The notes: generated by a model from the letters alone, not told the origin. DNA of 64,000 nt from Anaerolineaceae bacterium (GCA_011620555.1 WOYY01000042.1:1-64000), one strand, 5' to 3'; counted from the first letter of the stretch, positions 18,727 to 27,635 are shown. Translations and numbers: made by a program.

Positions 18727-20934
18727 TCATTCTCCAGATGGGGAATCGGGCTGGATCGTCGGCGTTGGCTCCGGCTCTGAGGGTACAAAGGGTTCATCTT
18801 CCCAGGGCATCAAGCCCCCGACATCCTCGCCATCGGAGAAATAGAGTGAAACCGCCCGGGCAAAGACCGGTGCAGCCATCTCCGAACCCTCACCCCCGTT
18901 CTCCACCAGCACCACCACGGCAATATTGGGGTGGTCCGGGTCATCCTCCCGGGTGAAACCGGCAAACCAGGCGTGCGAATCCCCGCTGGGGGTTTGGGCC
19001 GTCCCGGTCTTGCCGGAAACAGCATAATTCAAATTGCGCAGCGCCCAGTTGGCGGTTCCCCGGCTGTCCTCCACCACCAGACGCATCGCCTCCAATACCG
19101 TCTCGCGGGTGCTTTCAGAGATGGGCAGTTCCCCGGTGGGCTCGGGCTCAAACACCTGGACCGGGTCGCCGTTCAGGGGGTCAATTTCTTCCACCAGCGC
19201 AGGCCGGTAGAGCGTGCCGCCATTGGCCAGAGCAGCGATAAAAGTTGCGACCTGCAGGGGCGTCACGAGGATCTCCCCCTGCCCGATCGCCATTTGACTG
19301 CTGGTGACGCAGTTGGCGGCCGTCTCGGGGATATTGCCGCTGCCCTCCGGGAGTTCAATTCCGGTTTCGCGGCCCAGGCCAAAGCCCACCGCCATCTCAG
19401 AAAGCGCGCTTTCATAGCCCTCGGTGTAAAGCGTTTCGCCGATCCGGTAGAACCAGGGGTTGCAGGAGCGCATCAGCCCCTCCGGCAGTGAAAGCAGACC
19501 GCTGGAAGCCGTCCCGTGGGAATAGGTCCAGTCATAGAGGTACACGCTGTCGCAGGTCCAGTAGGCATGCTGGCAATTAAAGGTCGAATTGGCGGTAAAA
19601 ATGTCCTTTTCCAGCGCGGCCGCCATTGAGACGACCTTAAAGGTCGACCCGGGGGGATATTGGCCCTGAGCCGCCCGGTTGAAGAGCGGCTGGTCCTCAT
19701 CCGTGAAATACGAGGTGAGCAGGTCTGAGTCCAGTGAATCCTCATCAAAGGCGTTCGGATCAAACCCCGGGTTGGAGACCATCGCCAGGACTCGCCCGGT
19801 GTCCACTTCCATCACGATCACCGCGGCCCGCAGGTCGCCCAGGGATTGCTGCAATTTCAGTTGGAGGGTGCGGTTGAGCGTGGTGTAGATCGAATCCCCC
19901 GGGACCGCACTGCCCGAAGCCAGCAGCTTGCTGATCTCGCCCTCCGGCCCCACCAGGTAAAGCGATCCACCGCGGGTGCCGGCCAGTTCCTTTTCATAGA
20001 TCGCTTCCAGCCCGGCCGCGCCGATCTGCTCGTCCTGGCGGTAACCCAGCCGGACATAGGCGTCCACTTCAGCTTCGGGGATATAGAGCAGGTATCCCAG
20101 CGCGTGCGGAGCGATCCCGCCTTCCAGATAGGTCCGGGTGCGGAACTCATCCATCCGCACACCGCTCAGATTCCGCAGGACCTCCAGCTGGGCGGCGACC
20201 TCTTCCCGCATCAGCGTGACCACCGGCAGATACCAGTCATCCGGGGTCCGCTCCACCATTTCAGCCAGGTCGCTGGCGGAATAAGAGCTGATCTCCGCCA
20301 AAGTCTCATAGATCAGGTCAGCCTGGTCCGGCTGGATCTCGCCGGGCACCAGCCCCAGCGCAATCGCGTTCTCATAGCCCGCCAGCGGAGCGCCTTGCCG
20401 GTCAAAGATCCGTCCCCGGTCGGAGATCTCATAGACCATCTCCAGCCGGCTGCCATCGGCCAATTCCGGCAGGATCAGCCCCGCTTCCCACTGGATGCGC
20501 CAGGCCCGGTTTTCCCAAACCAGGTTCATCAGCGGTTCGCGGGTCAGGTCGCCCACCAGCAGGGTCTCAAAAGTCACCCGGTATGCCACTTGGGCATAAT
20601 CGCCATCGGCGATCGCCGAAAGCGCCTGCGCCTCCAGGGATTGCAGGGTGATCGTAGTCGCAAATTCGCTGTATTGCGCGGTGAAATCCGGCAATGGAAT
20701 CGCATCCTGGCTGAGGGTGGAGAGCAGCCCGTACATCTCCGCATAAGCCTCCCTTTGCCAGGCCGCGAGGAATTGCTCCGCCACCTCCTGCGCCGCGGCA
20801 ACCCGGCCAATATCCGCGGCCGCGCGGGTCGGGTTGCTCCCAGCCCCGGCCTCAGATCGGCAGGCGGCCAAAATTGGCAAGAGGATCAGCAGGATGGCAA
20901 ATAATGAGAGGATTCTTCGTTTGGAACTGGGCAA
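18727..20934 (-). CDS. Class B penicillin-binding lipoprotein, MecA/PBP3-like (copy 1)
   Basis: 735 aa, colinear with the next gene over the whole length and clearly a tandem paralogue. Lipobox LAAC at residues 22-25; MecA_N domain (EQFLAAWQREAYAEMYGLLS); catalytic S-T-F-K near residue 426, SCN near 489, KTGTA near 640. The C-terminus is Pro/Ser-rich. The start is TTG, with GGAG six bases before it; no ATG is nearby and the signal peptide begins immediately after. It lies 12 bases after maf, suggesting a maf-PBP transcript. Confidence 0.9.
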   Translation of the reverse strand: MPSSKRRILSLFAILLILLPILAACRSEAGAGSNPTRAAADIGRVAAAQEVAEQFLAAWQREAYAEMYGLLSTLSQDAIPLPDFTAQYSEFATTITLQSLEAQALSAIADGDYAQVAYRVTFETLLVGDLTREPLMNLVWENRAWRIQWEAGLILPELADGSRLEMVYEISDRGRIFDRQGAPLAGYENAIALGLVPGEIQPDQADLIYETLAEISSYSASDLAEMVERTPDDWYLPVVTLMREEVAAQLEVLRNLSGVRMDEFRTRTYLEGGIAPHALGYLLYIPEAEVDAYVRLGYRQDEQIGAAGLEAIYEKELAGTRGGSLYLVGPEGEISKLLASGSAVPGDSIYTTLNRTLQLKLQQSLGDLRAAVIVMEVDTGRVLAMVSNPGFDPNAFDEDSLDSDLLTSYFTDEDQPLFNRAAQGQYPPGSTFKVVSMAAALEKDIFTANSTFNCQHAYWTCDSVYLYDWTYSHGTASSGLLSLPEGLMRSCNPWFYRIGETLYTEGYESALSEMAVGFGLGRETGIELPEGSGNIPETAANCVTSSQMAIGQGEILVTPLQVATFIAALANGGTLYRPALVEEIDPLNGDPVQVFEPEPTGELPISESTRETVLEAMRLVVEDSRGTANWALRNLNYAVSGKTGTAQTPSGDSHAWFAGFTREDDPDHPNIAVVVLVENGGEGSEMAAPVFARAVSLYFSDGEDVGGLMPWEDEPFVPSEPEPTPTIQPDSPSGE

Positions 20935-20946
20935 GGCAGTCTCCTT

Positions 20947-21594
20947 TTAGACCGATCCCAGGATTTCCTCAAAGACAGGGCATGAGTAATGAAGGGACTG
21001 CTGGCAGCGTGCGGGCAGGTCATCCGGCGCAGCCCAGCCAAACCGCCGCAGGCTGACCTCCAGATGGCAAAGCGGCAGCCCCATCACAGAGGCATAACAG
21101 CCCGTCAAGCCATCCACCGGATGGAACCCGCTGTGCTGGATGGCATAAGCGCCGGCCTTATCGAGCGGGTCGCCCGTCCGGATATAGGCTTCCACCTCCG
21201 CCGCGCCATAGTCCCGCATCGGCACGTCCGTCCGGCAAACTCGGCTATCCCGCTTCCCACCTTCTGTTTCGATCAAGGCCAGGCCGGTGTAGACCTGGTG
21301 GGTCCGTCCCCGCAATTGGGTCAGCATCCGCCGGGCGTCCGCCTCATCCCCAGGCTTCCCCAGCAGTTCTTCCCCATCGGCCACGATCGTATCCGCCGCC
21401 AGGATCAGCCCCTCCCGCTGGGCAGCCACCGCCTGGGCCTTCTCGCAGGCCAAACGGCGCACGTAGTCCTCAGGGTGTTCGCCGGCTTGGCGGCTTTCGT
21501 CAATATCGGCCGGAAGGACCTCGAAAGGCCATCCGAACAGGGCCAGCAGTTCTTTACGGCGGGGGGAGTTGGAGGCGAGGATGAAGTTCGTCAT
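20947..21594 (-). CDS. maf: Maf-family nucleotide pyrophosphatase
   Basis: 215 aa. Maf proteins hydrolyse dTTP, UTP or modified nucleoside triphosphates to monophosphates. N-terminal signature LASNSPRRKELL, catalytic region ILAADTIVADGEELLGKP, and DKAGAYAIQ are present. A C-terminal extension of about 20 residues (SLHYSCPVFEEILGSV) exceeds the usual length. The ATG at 21594 directly precedes the conserved N-terminus; there is no Shine-Dalgarno, but TAGAAT seven bases upstream (21602-21607) would give a leaderless mRNA. Maf next to cell-wall genes is a common bacterial arrangement. Confidence 0.92.
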   Translation of the reverse strand: MTNFILASNSPRRKELLALFGWPFEVLPADIDESRQAGEHPEDYVRRLACEKAQAVAAQREGLILAADTIVADGEELLGKPGDEADARRMLTQLRGRTHQVYTGLALIETEGGKRDSRVCRTDVPMRDYGAAEVEAYIRTGDPLDKAGAYAIQHSGFHPVDGLTGCYASVMGLPLCHLEVSLRRFGWAAPDDLPARCQQSLHYSCPVFEEILGSV

Positions 21595-21607
21595 TGGAGG
21601 GATTCTA

Positions 21608-21920
21608 ACACATCCTCCCTTTTCCGCCACTTGGGGCCCAATAAGTCTGTTCCCCAGCCGTGGGTCAGGCAGGGTGAGATCGCAGGGTCGAACCTGCCTG
21701 ACTAAAGACATCACGCCGGAAGCGCGCCTAACCGTTTATAAAGCAGGGTCGCTTCTGCCTACCGCCCAGTAGGAACCTCTTTAGGCGGGCACAGAGACCC
21801 GCCTCTTCAGGAGGCAAGCGGTCACGGGGGCCCGCCTCTAAGGGATGGCGGGCTGTAAGGCCTATTTGTTCAGTATCAAAGCGTCACGCCGGAAGTGCGA
21901 CCTCCGAAACAGCCAGAAAA
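21608..21920. repeat. Intergenic region with short degenerate GC-rich repeats
   Basis: About 310 bases with no credible gene. The element TCACGCCGGAAGYGCG occurs twice (near 21712 and 21885), and variants of GGCGGG/CCCGCC occur many times (21784-21852). Related strings recur in other gaps (near 24100 and 45330). They look like eroded small repeats. No open structure of a known family was recognised. Confidence 0.4.
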
Positions 21921-21950
21921 CAAAAATAAACCACCCGGGAATTCGGGTGG
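21921..21950 (-). terminator. Terminator after the homocysteine methyltransferase gene
   Basis: Inverted repeat CCACCCG...CGGGTGG (21931-21950), followed on the minus strand by TTTATTTTTG and on the plus strand by CAATTTTTC. It works on paper in both directions. Confidence 0.8.
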
Positions 21951-21986
21951 CAATTTTTCATTAATCCCTTGCGTTAGCAGGAAACA

Positions 21987-22865
21987 CTATCCTTTGACCG
22001 CTTTGGCGATCTCGGCCAGATGTTCCGGGCTGGTCCCGCAGCAGCCGCCGACCAGCTGGGCGCCGGCAGCCAGCCAGCCGGGCGCCAGCGCGCCCATCTC
22101 GGCCGGGCTGACGGAATAGTTCGGCTTGCCATCCTCATCCATCTCGGGCATTCCGGCGTTCGGCTTGAACCAAATCGGTTTGTCCGTGGCCTGGCGCAGC
22201 TGACCGAGCGCCTGCAGGTTTTCCTCCAGACTGCGGCCGCAGTTGATGCCCAGCGCATCCACCGCCAACGCGCCCATGGTCTCCGTCATAACCTCAGGTC
22301 TGACGCCCATCATCGTGCGGGTTCCCCGGTCATAGCTGAAAGAGCAGACCAAGGGGATCTCGCCATCCACGGCCCGCACAGCGCGAACTGCGGCCGAGGC
22401 CTCAGTCAGATCAAACTGAGTCTCGATCACCAAAAGGTCCACCCCGGCATCCACCAGCAGCTGGGCCTGTTCCCGGTAGTCCGCCTCAGCATCTTCTTCA
22501 CTCAAAGTTCCCAAGGGGGCCAGCATGTGCCCGGTGGGGCCGAGCGACCCCGCCACCAGCACATCGGCGCCCGCTGTGACGCCCTGGGCAATCTCAACCG
22601 CCTTGCGATTGACCTCTTCAAAGCGGTCCGCCAGGCCGGAGGCTTCCAGCCGCAGCCGGGTTCCGCCAAAGGTGCAGGTCAGGAGGATATCCGAACCGGC
22701 TTCCACAAAAGAGCGCTCGAGGCTGGCGATGGCCTCTGGGTTCTCCAACACCCAGATCTCCGCCGCCGCCCCCACCGGCAGGCCTCTGCGCTGCAGGTTC
22801 GTTCCGGTCGCGCCGTCAATCACAAAAACTTCCCCGGCTGATAATCGCTGCTTAAAGGTGCTCAT
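21987..22865 (-). CDS. Homocysteine S-methyltransferase family protein
   Basis: 292 aa from the ATG at 22865. Family enzymes move a methyl group to homocysteine, from S-methylmethionine, betaine or methylfolate. The zinc ligands are visible: GINCG in the middle and GGCCG near the C-terminus. The N-terminal VIDGATGTNLQRRG matches the barrel start seen in MetH and BHMT-like proteins. It lacks cobalamin and folate domains, so it resembles MmuM or the first module of MetH. The start could lie at ATG 22886 or TTG 22901, overlapping the RNase Z stop; GGAG 12 bases before 22865 gives modest support. Confidence 0.85.
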   Translation of the reverse strand: MSTFKQRLSAGEVFVIDGATGTNLQRRGLPVGAAAEIWVLENPEAIASLERSFVEAGSDILLTCTFGGTRLRLEASGLADRFEEVNRKAVEIAQGVTAGADVLVAGSLGPTGHMLAPLGTLSEEDAEADYREQAQLLVDAGVDLLVIETQFDLTEASAAVRAVRAVDGEIPLVCSFSYDRGTRTMMGVRPEVMTETMGALAVDALGINCGRSLEENLQALGQLRQATDKPIWFKPNAGMPEMDEDGKPNYSVSPAEMGALAPGWLAAGAQLVGGCCGTSPEHLAEIAKAVKG

Positions 22866-22897
22866 CCTGCTTCTGCTCCATTGCATGTGTTCGGTGG

Positions 22898-23824
22898 TCA
22901 ATCTTCCTGGTCCCGTTTGATCTGAAAACGGTCAAAATCGCGGACAACGACGGCGGAGGGCAGCACGGTCTGGGCCTCTTCCAGCACGTCCCGCTCCCGG
23001 TAACGCCGGGAAAGATGGGTCAGGTATAAATTCCTGACGTTGGCTTCCTTGGCCAAACCCGCCGCCTGGGCGGCCGTGATATGGCCGAAATTCTCGGCCA
23101 GCTCCTCTTCCGCTTTGATATAGGTCGCCTCGATCACCAGGCCATCCGCATCCTGCACGTAAGGTCTGAGGTTAGCCACCTGACCCGTATCCCCAACGAC
23201 GACCAGAGAAGTGCCCTTGCGCGCCTCTCCCAAAACCTGGTCCGGTTCGATCACACGGCCATCGGGCAAAGTGATCGGCCGCCCCGCGACCAGATCGCGC
23301 CGCCAGGGTCCGGGCGGGATCCTGAGTGCTTCCGCTTTTTCCGGCAAAAAAGGCCGCCGGCTATATTCCTCAAAGCGATAGCCCAGGGAATCCGAGCCGC
23401 GATGGTCCACGGAAAAGGCTGAAACGGAAAAGCGGTCGGTCTCAAAAAACAGCCCCGGCTCGATCGCATGGAGGATCACGGGCGGCTTGCCGCGATACCC
23501 GCGCAAGACCACGCCAAAGATCAGGTCATGGACCCGGTCCAGCGTGTGCTGGGTGCCATAGATCTCGACCTGGTCCATGACCTCCCAGCGCATGAAGGTC
23601 GATACCATCCCGGCCAGGCCAAGGATATGGTCCAGATGGCCGTGCGTCAGGAAGATCTGGTTCAGGCGCTTGAAGCCGGTCCCCGCCTGCAGGATCTGCC
23701 GCTGCGTGCCCTCTCCGCAATCGATCAGAAAGCGATAGTCCTCATGCTGGACGATTAAGGCTGACAAACCCCGGTGCACAGATGGTGCGGAAGCCGAGGT
23801 GCCTAAAAATACAATTTCAAACAA
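22898..23824 (-). CDS. rnz: Ribonuclease Z
   Basis: 308 aa, normal length. RNase Z cuts tRNA precursors after the discriminator base, which fits the three CCA-less tRNA-Ser genes here. The metallo-beta-lactamase motif HGHLDHILGLAG and the N-terminal LGTSASAPSVHRGLSA are typical. The later GDTGQV and the C-terminal LTHLSRRY supply further ligands. The start codon is TTG (FEIVFLGTS follows at once), with GTAGG upstream. It follows the small membrane gene by 27 bases and runs into the methyltransferase gene. Confidence 0.93.
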   Translation of the reverse strand: MFEIVFLGTSASAPSVHRGLSALIVQHEDYRFLIDCGEGTQRQILQAGTGFKRLNQIFLTHGHLDHILGLAGMVSTFMRWEVMDQVEIYGTQHTLDRVHDLIFGVVLRGYRGKPPVILHAIEPGLFFETDRFSVSAFSVDHRGSDSLGYRFEEYSRRPFLPEKAEALRIPPGPWRRDLVAGRPITLPDGRVIEPDQVLGEARKGTSLVVVGDTGQVANLRPYVQDADGLVIEATYIKAEEELAENFGHITAAQAAGLAKEANVRNLYLTHLSRRYRERDVLEEAQTVLPSAVVVRDFDRFQIKRDQED

Positions 23825-23851
23825 TGGGTTTACCTACACGAAGGCAATCGG

Positions 23852-24055
23852 TCAGTCCGACCCGATGCCGGAAATCAGCCGCAGCAGGCCGAGAACGCTC
23901 AAGCCCACCTGGACCCCCTCGCCCGCGGTGAGTTTTGGTTTCGATTTGTCCGCTTCGGCCCGCTGGATGAGGATATAGGCCGAAAGCGCACCGACGGCTG
24001 CGCCGATCACGGTGCCAATAGCTAAAGTTGAAGCCTTCCAATTTTTTTCTTTCAT
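23852..24055 (-). CDS. Small membrane protein, unknown function
   Basis: 67 aa. One Gly/Ala-rich helix (residues 9-30, TLAIGTVIGAAVGALSAYIL), a charged middle (RAEADKSKPKLTAGEG) and a second amphipathic or hydrophobic stretch ending LISGIGSD. AAGGATCTCAAA precedes the ATG, which supports translation. It stands just ahead of rnz. The pattern resembles small YtxH-like envelope proteins, but no family can be assigned with confidence. Confidence 0.7.
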   Translation of the reverse strand: MKEKNWKASTLAIGTVIGAAVGALSAYILIQRAEADKSKPKLTAGEGVQVGLSVLGLLRLISGIGSD

Positions 24056-24138
24056 TTTGAGATCCTTGTTGATTAGAGTACAGACAGCCCGGGCAGGATA
24101 CGCCCTAGGGCGTTCAGGCCCGCCTATCTATCGGAAAA

Positions 24139-24591
24139 TTAACGGTGCAAGAAACCAAATAACGACTTGAAGAATTGCCCTGCGCCGGCCTGATAGCTCT
24201 TTGCGGTCAAAACGGGGTGGAGCGCCCGCGCAGCGATTCCCTTGACCCAGCCCTCGCCAATGGCGAAATTTTGCTGCACCAGGGCGGTATAGGTCGGCAG
24301 GGTCTTGAGCAGCCGGGCCAGCAGATAGATCAAGCCACCCAACAGCAGGATGCCGATTAGACCCAGCCCCAACACCGGCAGCAGCAGCCAGATCAGCGAG
24401 GTATCCGCCCAACCGGAAAGTTGCCCGGCCGGGTCGCCCTGGGCGGCCGTCAGGATCAAGAGGACCAGACTCGCCAGCACCAGCAATGCGCTCAACAGGA
24501 CAGGCAGCAAGACCTGCCAGAAGATCTGGCGCTGATGCTGCCGGTAGCTGGGTCGGTCCTTTTTATTCGTTTGATTACTTTGGTCGTTCAT
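24139..24591 (-). CDS. Membrane protein with two helices, unknown function
   Basis: 150 aa. A polar N-terminus rich in Asn, Gln and Lys (residues 1-23) leads into a hydrophobic hairpin: one helix near 25-48 (WQVLLPVLLSALLVLASLVL) and one near 68-92 (LLLPVLGLGLIGILLLGGLI). A soluble C-terminal part of about 55 residues follows. It is the most upstream gene of the minus-strand run ending at 12.8 kb. Function not recognised. Confidence 0.65.
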   Translation of the reverse strand: MNDQSNQTNKKDRPSYRQHQRQIFWQVLLPVLLSALLVLASLVLLILTAAQGDPAGQLSGWADTSLIWLLLPVLGLGLIGILLLGGLIYLLARLLKTLPTYTALVQQNFAIGEGWVKGIAARALHPVLTAKSYQAGAGQFFKSLFGFLHR

Positions 24592-24677
24592 AACATTTAT
24601 TTTAACATGAGAATGGCGTTGAATAAAAACGGTTTCTATTCAGTTTACCCTGCCCCTGCCTCGAATTCAATTAAGTC

Positions 24678-24878
24678 ATGCGTTCCAGGACAAAGGAGGA
24701 AAATGCCTGGCATCTGGTCAGCATTGCCTCGGAGCTTGACTGGGAAGCCTCCTGGAATTATGGATTTCCCTTCACCGCAGGCTTGGGCGGAACCTGCCCC
24801 GGCACTTTACAAAGCGTTGGTCGCTTGTTAACCGGCAGGCTCCTGACCATTGCGAAAAATAAACAGTTTTCCAGATAG
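24678..24878 (+). CDS. Doubtful small ORF or gene fragment
   Basis: 66 aa (begins MRSRTKEENAWHLVSI, contains ASWNYGFPFTAGLGGTCPG). The composition looks protein-like but no family is recognised. AAAGGAGG lies inside it, three bases before an ATG (24703) in another frame that encodes a 42-residue Pro-rich peptide. Either frame, or neither, may be real. It could be the remnant of a longer gene. Confidence 0.25.
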   Translation: MRSRTKEENAWHLVSIASELDWEASWNYGFPFTAGLGGTCPGTLQSVGRLLTGRLLTIAKNKQFSR

Positions 24879-25377
24879 AAGGCGTAAATTTACCCATTCC
24901 TCCCCCGTTTTTCGCTCTCCCTGTTTTCCCTCCCTTTATTAATAAGATTTTTATTGTATAATTACAAGAGAAGTAAGGCTTTGACTTAATAAAGCTTTTA
25001 CAGAACGTTAATCTGCCGCCCGAGGTATTGGGGCTGCGGCTATGTAATCAAATAGAATCGTAAGAAATTTTTCAGCCGGCGATTTTGCCTGGCATTGCAA
25101 ATGAGATGACATCGGTTTTGAAAAGTATCTGCGGCGCCTGAAACAGGGCTGCCGACAGGGTCAAGATTAGAGTCAGAAAATTGAGTACAGGATAGATCAG
25201 GGTCCAATAACTTAGTCAGGTAGGCACCACCGACCCATTAGTTTCCCCCAGTGGCACAGGGAAACCAGACCCGCTCATCCTTTACGATACCAACATCATT
25301 AGGGATTCTTATTGATACGACAGCCGTAGCCTTTCGGAGAGGCTCACGGCTGTATGCTGTTAAAAAAGAAAGTTGGG
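24879..25377 (+). other. Promoter-bearing non-coding region upstream of recX
   Basis: About 500 bases with no credible gene. TATAAT lies at 24957-24962. Downstream hairpins include AGGCTTT/AAAGCTT (near 24977-24998) and GCCGCCC/GGGCTGCGGC (near 25014-25040). A long recX leader of about 410 bases or a separate small RNA are both possible. Motifs of tmRNA, RNase P, SRP RNA and common riboswitches were not found. Confidence 0.4.
25320..25353 (+). promoter_or_regulatory. Strong hairpin just before recX
   Basis: ACAGCCGT-AGCCT-loop-AGGCT-C-ACGGCTGT forms a 13-bp stem with one bulge, ending 24 bases before the recX start. No T tract follows, so it is not an ordinary terminator. It may affect recX translation or mRNA stability. 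Confidence 0.6.
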
Positions 25378-26058
25378 ATGGAACGGGAGATCACTGCCAT
25401 CAAAGCCCAGAAACGCAACCGCCAGCGGGTAAGCATTTACCTGGATGGTGAATTCGCTTTTGGACTTTCCCGCTTCGTCGCCGGCTGGTTGGAACCGGGT
25501 CGGAAATTGACCGAGGCTGAAATTGAGAAACTGCAGGAGGAAGACACCTATGAAATCGCCCTCCAAAAAGCCCTGCAATTCATCAATTACCGCCCTCGCT
25601 CAATCGCAGAGACCCGCAGACGCCTGCAAGAAAAAGGGTTCGCTGAAGAAGTGATCGAAGCCACCGTCAACCGGCTGGTGGAAAAGAAGCTCCTCAACGA
25701 CCTGGAATTTGCCCGGCTCTGGATCGACAACCGGAACACTTTCCGTCCCCGCAGCAACAGCCTCTTGGCCTACGAACTCCGCCTCAAGGGCGTTCCAGAT
25801 GACGTGATCGCACAGGCGCTCGAAAGCTTTGGAGGCGACCAGGCGGAACTGGCATACCAGGCCGGCATCAAAAAGGCCCAACAATGCCAGTACGAAGCCC
25901 GGCCGGACTTTCTAAAGAAGGTGGGCGGCTATCTAAGCCGCAGGGGATTCCATTATGGGATCGTCAAACCCACCCTTGAAAGACTTTGGGAAGAATTCGC
26001 TCTCCCGCAGCAGACGCGCCTAAATAATACTGGAAAAATGGAGCGAAATGATGAATAA
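25378..26058 (+). CDS. recX: Regulatory protein RecX
   Basis: 226 aa. RecX binds RecA filaments and limits recombinase activity. Helical repeats typical of the family are visible: FINYRPRSIAETRRRLQEKGF, then DLEFARLWIDNR, then LAYELRLKGVPDDVIAQALE. The ATG at 25378 (MEREITAIKAQ) was preferred over the ATG at 25354, which lies at the base of a hairpin; GTTGGG precedes the chosen start only weakly. The end overlaps the start of rny by 11 bases, so the genes are translationally coupled. Confidence 0.88.
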   Translation: MEREITAIKAQKRNRQRVSIYLDGEFAFGLSRFVAGWLEPGRKLTEAEIEKLQEEDTYEIALQKALQFINYRPRSIAETRRRLQEKGFAEEVIEATVNRLVEKKLLNDLEFARLWIDNRNTFRPRSNSLLAYELRLKGVPDDVIAQALESFGGDQAELAYQAGIKKAQQCQYEARPDFLKKVGGYLSRRGFHYGIVKPTLERLWEEFALPQQTRLNNTGKMERNDE

Positions 26059-27583
26059 CCCTACCCTATTAGTTGCAATTGGCCTTGGTGCCTTGCTGCT
26101 CGGCGGTTTGATCGGATATCTGATCAAACAAAACATTGTGGAAAGCCAACGCAAAGCCCAAAACCTCAAAGCCGACCACATCATCACAGAAGCCAAAGAA
26201 CGGGCCCGTGAGATTGAACTGGAAGCCAAGGACGCAGCCCTGCAGATCACCCAAAAGGCGGAGGACGAACTCACCCGCCGCCGGATCGAACTCACCAAAG
26301 AGGACGACCGCCTGCAAAAGCGCCGTGATGAACTCGACCAGCGTCTGGAAAAATATGAAGAGCGCGAAGCCCGCCTCAATAAACGTCAGTCCAGCATTGA
26401 TAAACGCGCCAACGAGATCAATACCCTCTATGAGCAGCAAATGGCTGAACTCCAGCGGGTCTCCGAGATGACCAAAGACGAAGCCCGCGAGATCCTGCTG
26501 GCCGAAACCGAAAAGGAAGCCCGAGCAGATATGGCCCGCATCATCCGACAGATTGAAAGCGAAGCCCGTGAAGAGGGCAACAGCCGGGCGCGCGAACTGA
26601 TCGCTGATGCGATCCAGCGGGTGGCCTCCGAGAAGGTCGCCGAGGTCACCACCTCCCTGGTGGAGCTGCCCAATGAAGAGATGAAAGGCCGGATCGTCGG
26701 CCGCAACGGCCGCAACATCCGGGCCTTTGAACAGGCCTCCGGTGTGGATGTGATCGTGGATGACACCCCCGATGCGGTGACCGTCTCCTGCTTCGACTCG
26801 GTCCGCCGGGAAATTGCCCGCCGCTCGCTCTCCCGCCTGGTGATTGACGGCCGGATCCATCCTGCCAACATTGAAAAAATCCTCAAAGAGGAAAACGAAC
26901 AGATGGACGAGGATATCTTCCAGGCCGGCGAACAGGCTGCCTATGATGCAGGCGTGGCCGGGCTGCACAATGAGATCCTCAAGAAGATCGGACGACTCAA
27001 ATTCCGGACTTCCTACGGTCAAAACCAATTGGCCCACGCCGTCGAAACCGCCAAGATCGCCAGCGTGATCGCGGCCGAGCTGGGCGCAGATGTGGAAATC
27101 GCCAAGGCTGGCGCTTTCCTGCATGACCTCGGCAAGGCCATGGACCACAACACCGAGGGCACCCATGCCCAGATCGGGGCCGAATTCGCCCAGCGTTACG
27201 GCGTGAACGCCAAGATTGTCAATATCATCGCCTCCCACCACCACGAAGTGGACCAGGAATCGGTCGAAGCGGTGATCGCCGAGGCCGCCGATGCGATCTC
27301 CGGCGCCCGTCCGGGGGCCCGCCGGGAGGACCTGGAACAATACATCAAGCGCCTGCGCTCATTGGAGAATATCGCCAACGCCCACCCGGGCGTGGAACGC
27401 AGCTACGCGATCCAGGCTGGCCGGGAAGTGCGGATCATCGTCAAACCCGAAGAGGTGGACGACGTGGAAGCCAACCGCCTGGCCAAGAACATCGCCCAGC
27501 AGATCGAGGAAACGATGCAATATCCCGGTCAGATCCGGATCACCGTCATCCGGGAAACCCGGGCCACGGAATATGCAAAATAA
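26048..27583 (+). CDS. rny: Ribonuclease Y
   Basis: 511 aa, typical length. RNase Y is the membrane-anchored endoribonuclease that starts mRNA decay in many Gram-positive-type bacteria. Domains: N-terminal membrane helix (about 5-22, LLVAIGLGALLLGGLIGYLI), long coiled coil (30-195, Lys/Glu/Arg-rich), KH domain with GRIVGRNGRNIRAFEQASG (about 216-234), and HD domain with FLHDLGKAMDH (near 356) and ASHHHE. GGAGCGAA precedes the ATG pair at 26048/26051. A strong terminator follows, so recX-rny forms a complete unit. Confidence 0.96.
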   Translation: MMNNPTLLVAIGLGALLLGGLIGYLIKQNIVESQRKAQNLKADHIITEAKERAREIELEAKDAALQITQKAEDELTRRRIELTKEDDRLQKRRDELDQRLEKYEEREARLNKRQSSIDKRANEINTLYEQQMAELQRVSEMTKDEAREILLAETEKEARADMARIIRQIESEAREEGNSRARELIADAIQRVASEKVAEVTTSLVELPNEEMKGRIVGRNGRNIRAFEQASGVDVIVDDTPDAVTVSCFDSVRREIARRSLSRLVIDGRIHPANIEKILKEENEQMDEDIFQAGEQAAYDAGVAGLHNEILKKIGRLKFRTSYGQNQLAHAVETAKIASVIAAELGADVEIAKAGAFLHDLGKAMDHNTEGTHAQIGAEFAQRYGVNAKIVNIIASHHHEVDQESVEAVIAEAADAISGARPGARREDLEQYIKRLRSLENIANAHPGVERSYAIQAGREVRIIVKPEEVDDVEANRLAKNIAQQIEETMQYPGQIRITVIRETRATEYAK

Positions 27584-27604
27584 GCGTTCGCTTTAGGAAA
27601 TACC

Positions 27605-27635
27605 AAACGGCTGCCCCAGTGGGGCAGCCGTTTTT
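27605..27635 (+). terminator. Terminator after rny
   Basis: AAACGGCTGCCCC-AGT-GGGGCAGCCGTTTTT: a perfect GC-rich stem with a three-base loop and a T5 tract. Confidence 0.95.

Noticed and set aside
21784-21852. CRISPR-like repeats
   Set aside because: Units are of unequal length and spacing, without constant repeats or spacers.
25320-25353. Intrinsic terminator
   Set aside because: The stem is strong but no T tract follows on either strand.
26069-27340. 423-aa minus-strand frame inside rny
   Set aside because: Long only because the coiled-coil codons of RNase Y lack stop codons on the opposite strand.
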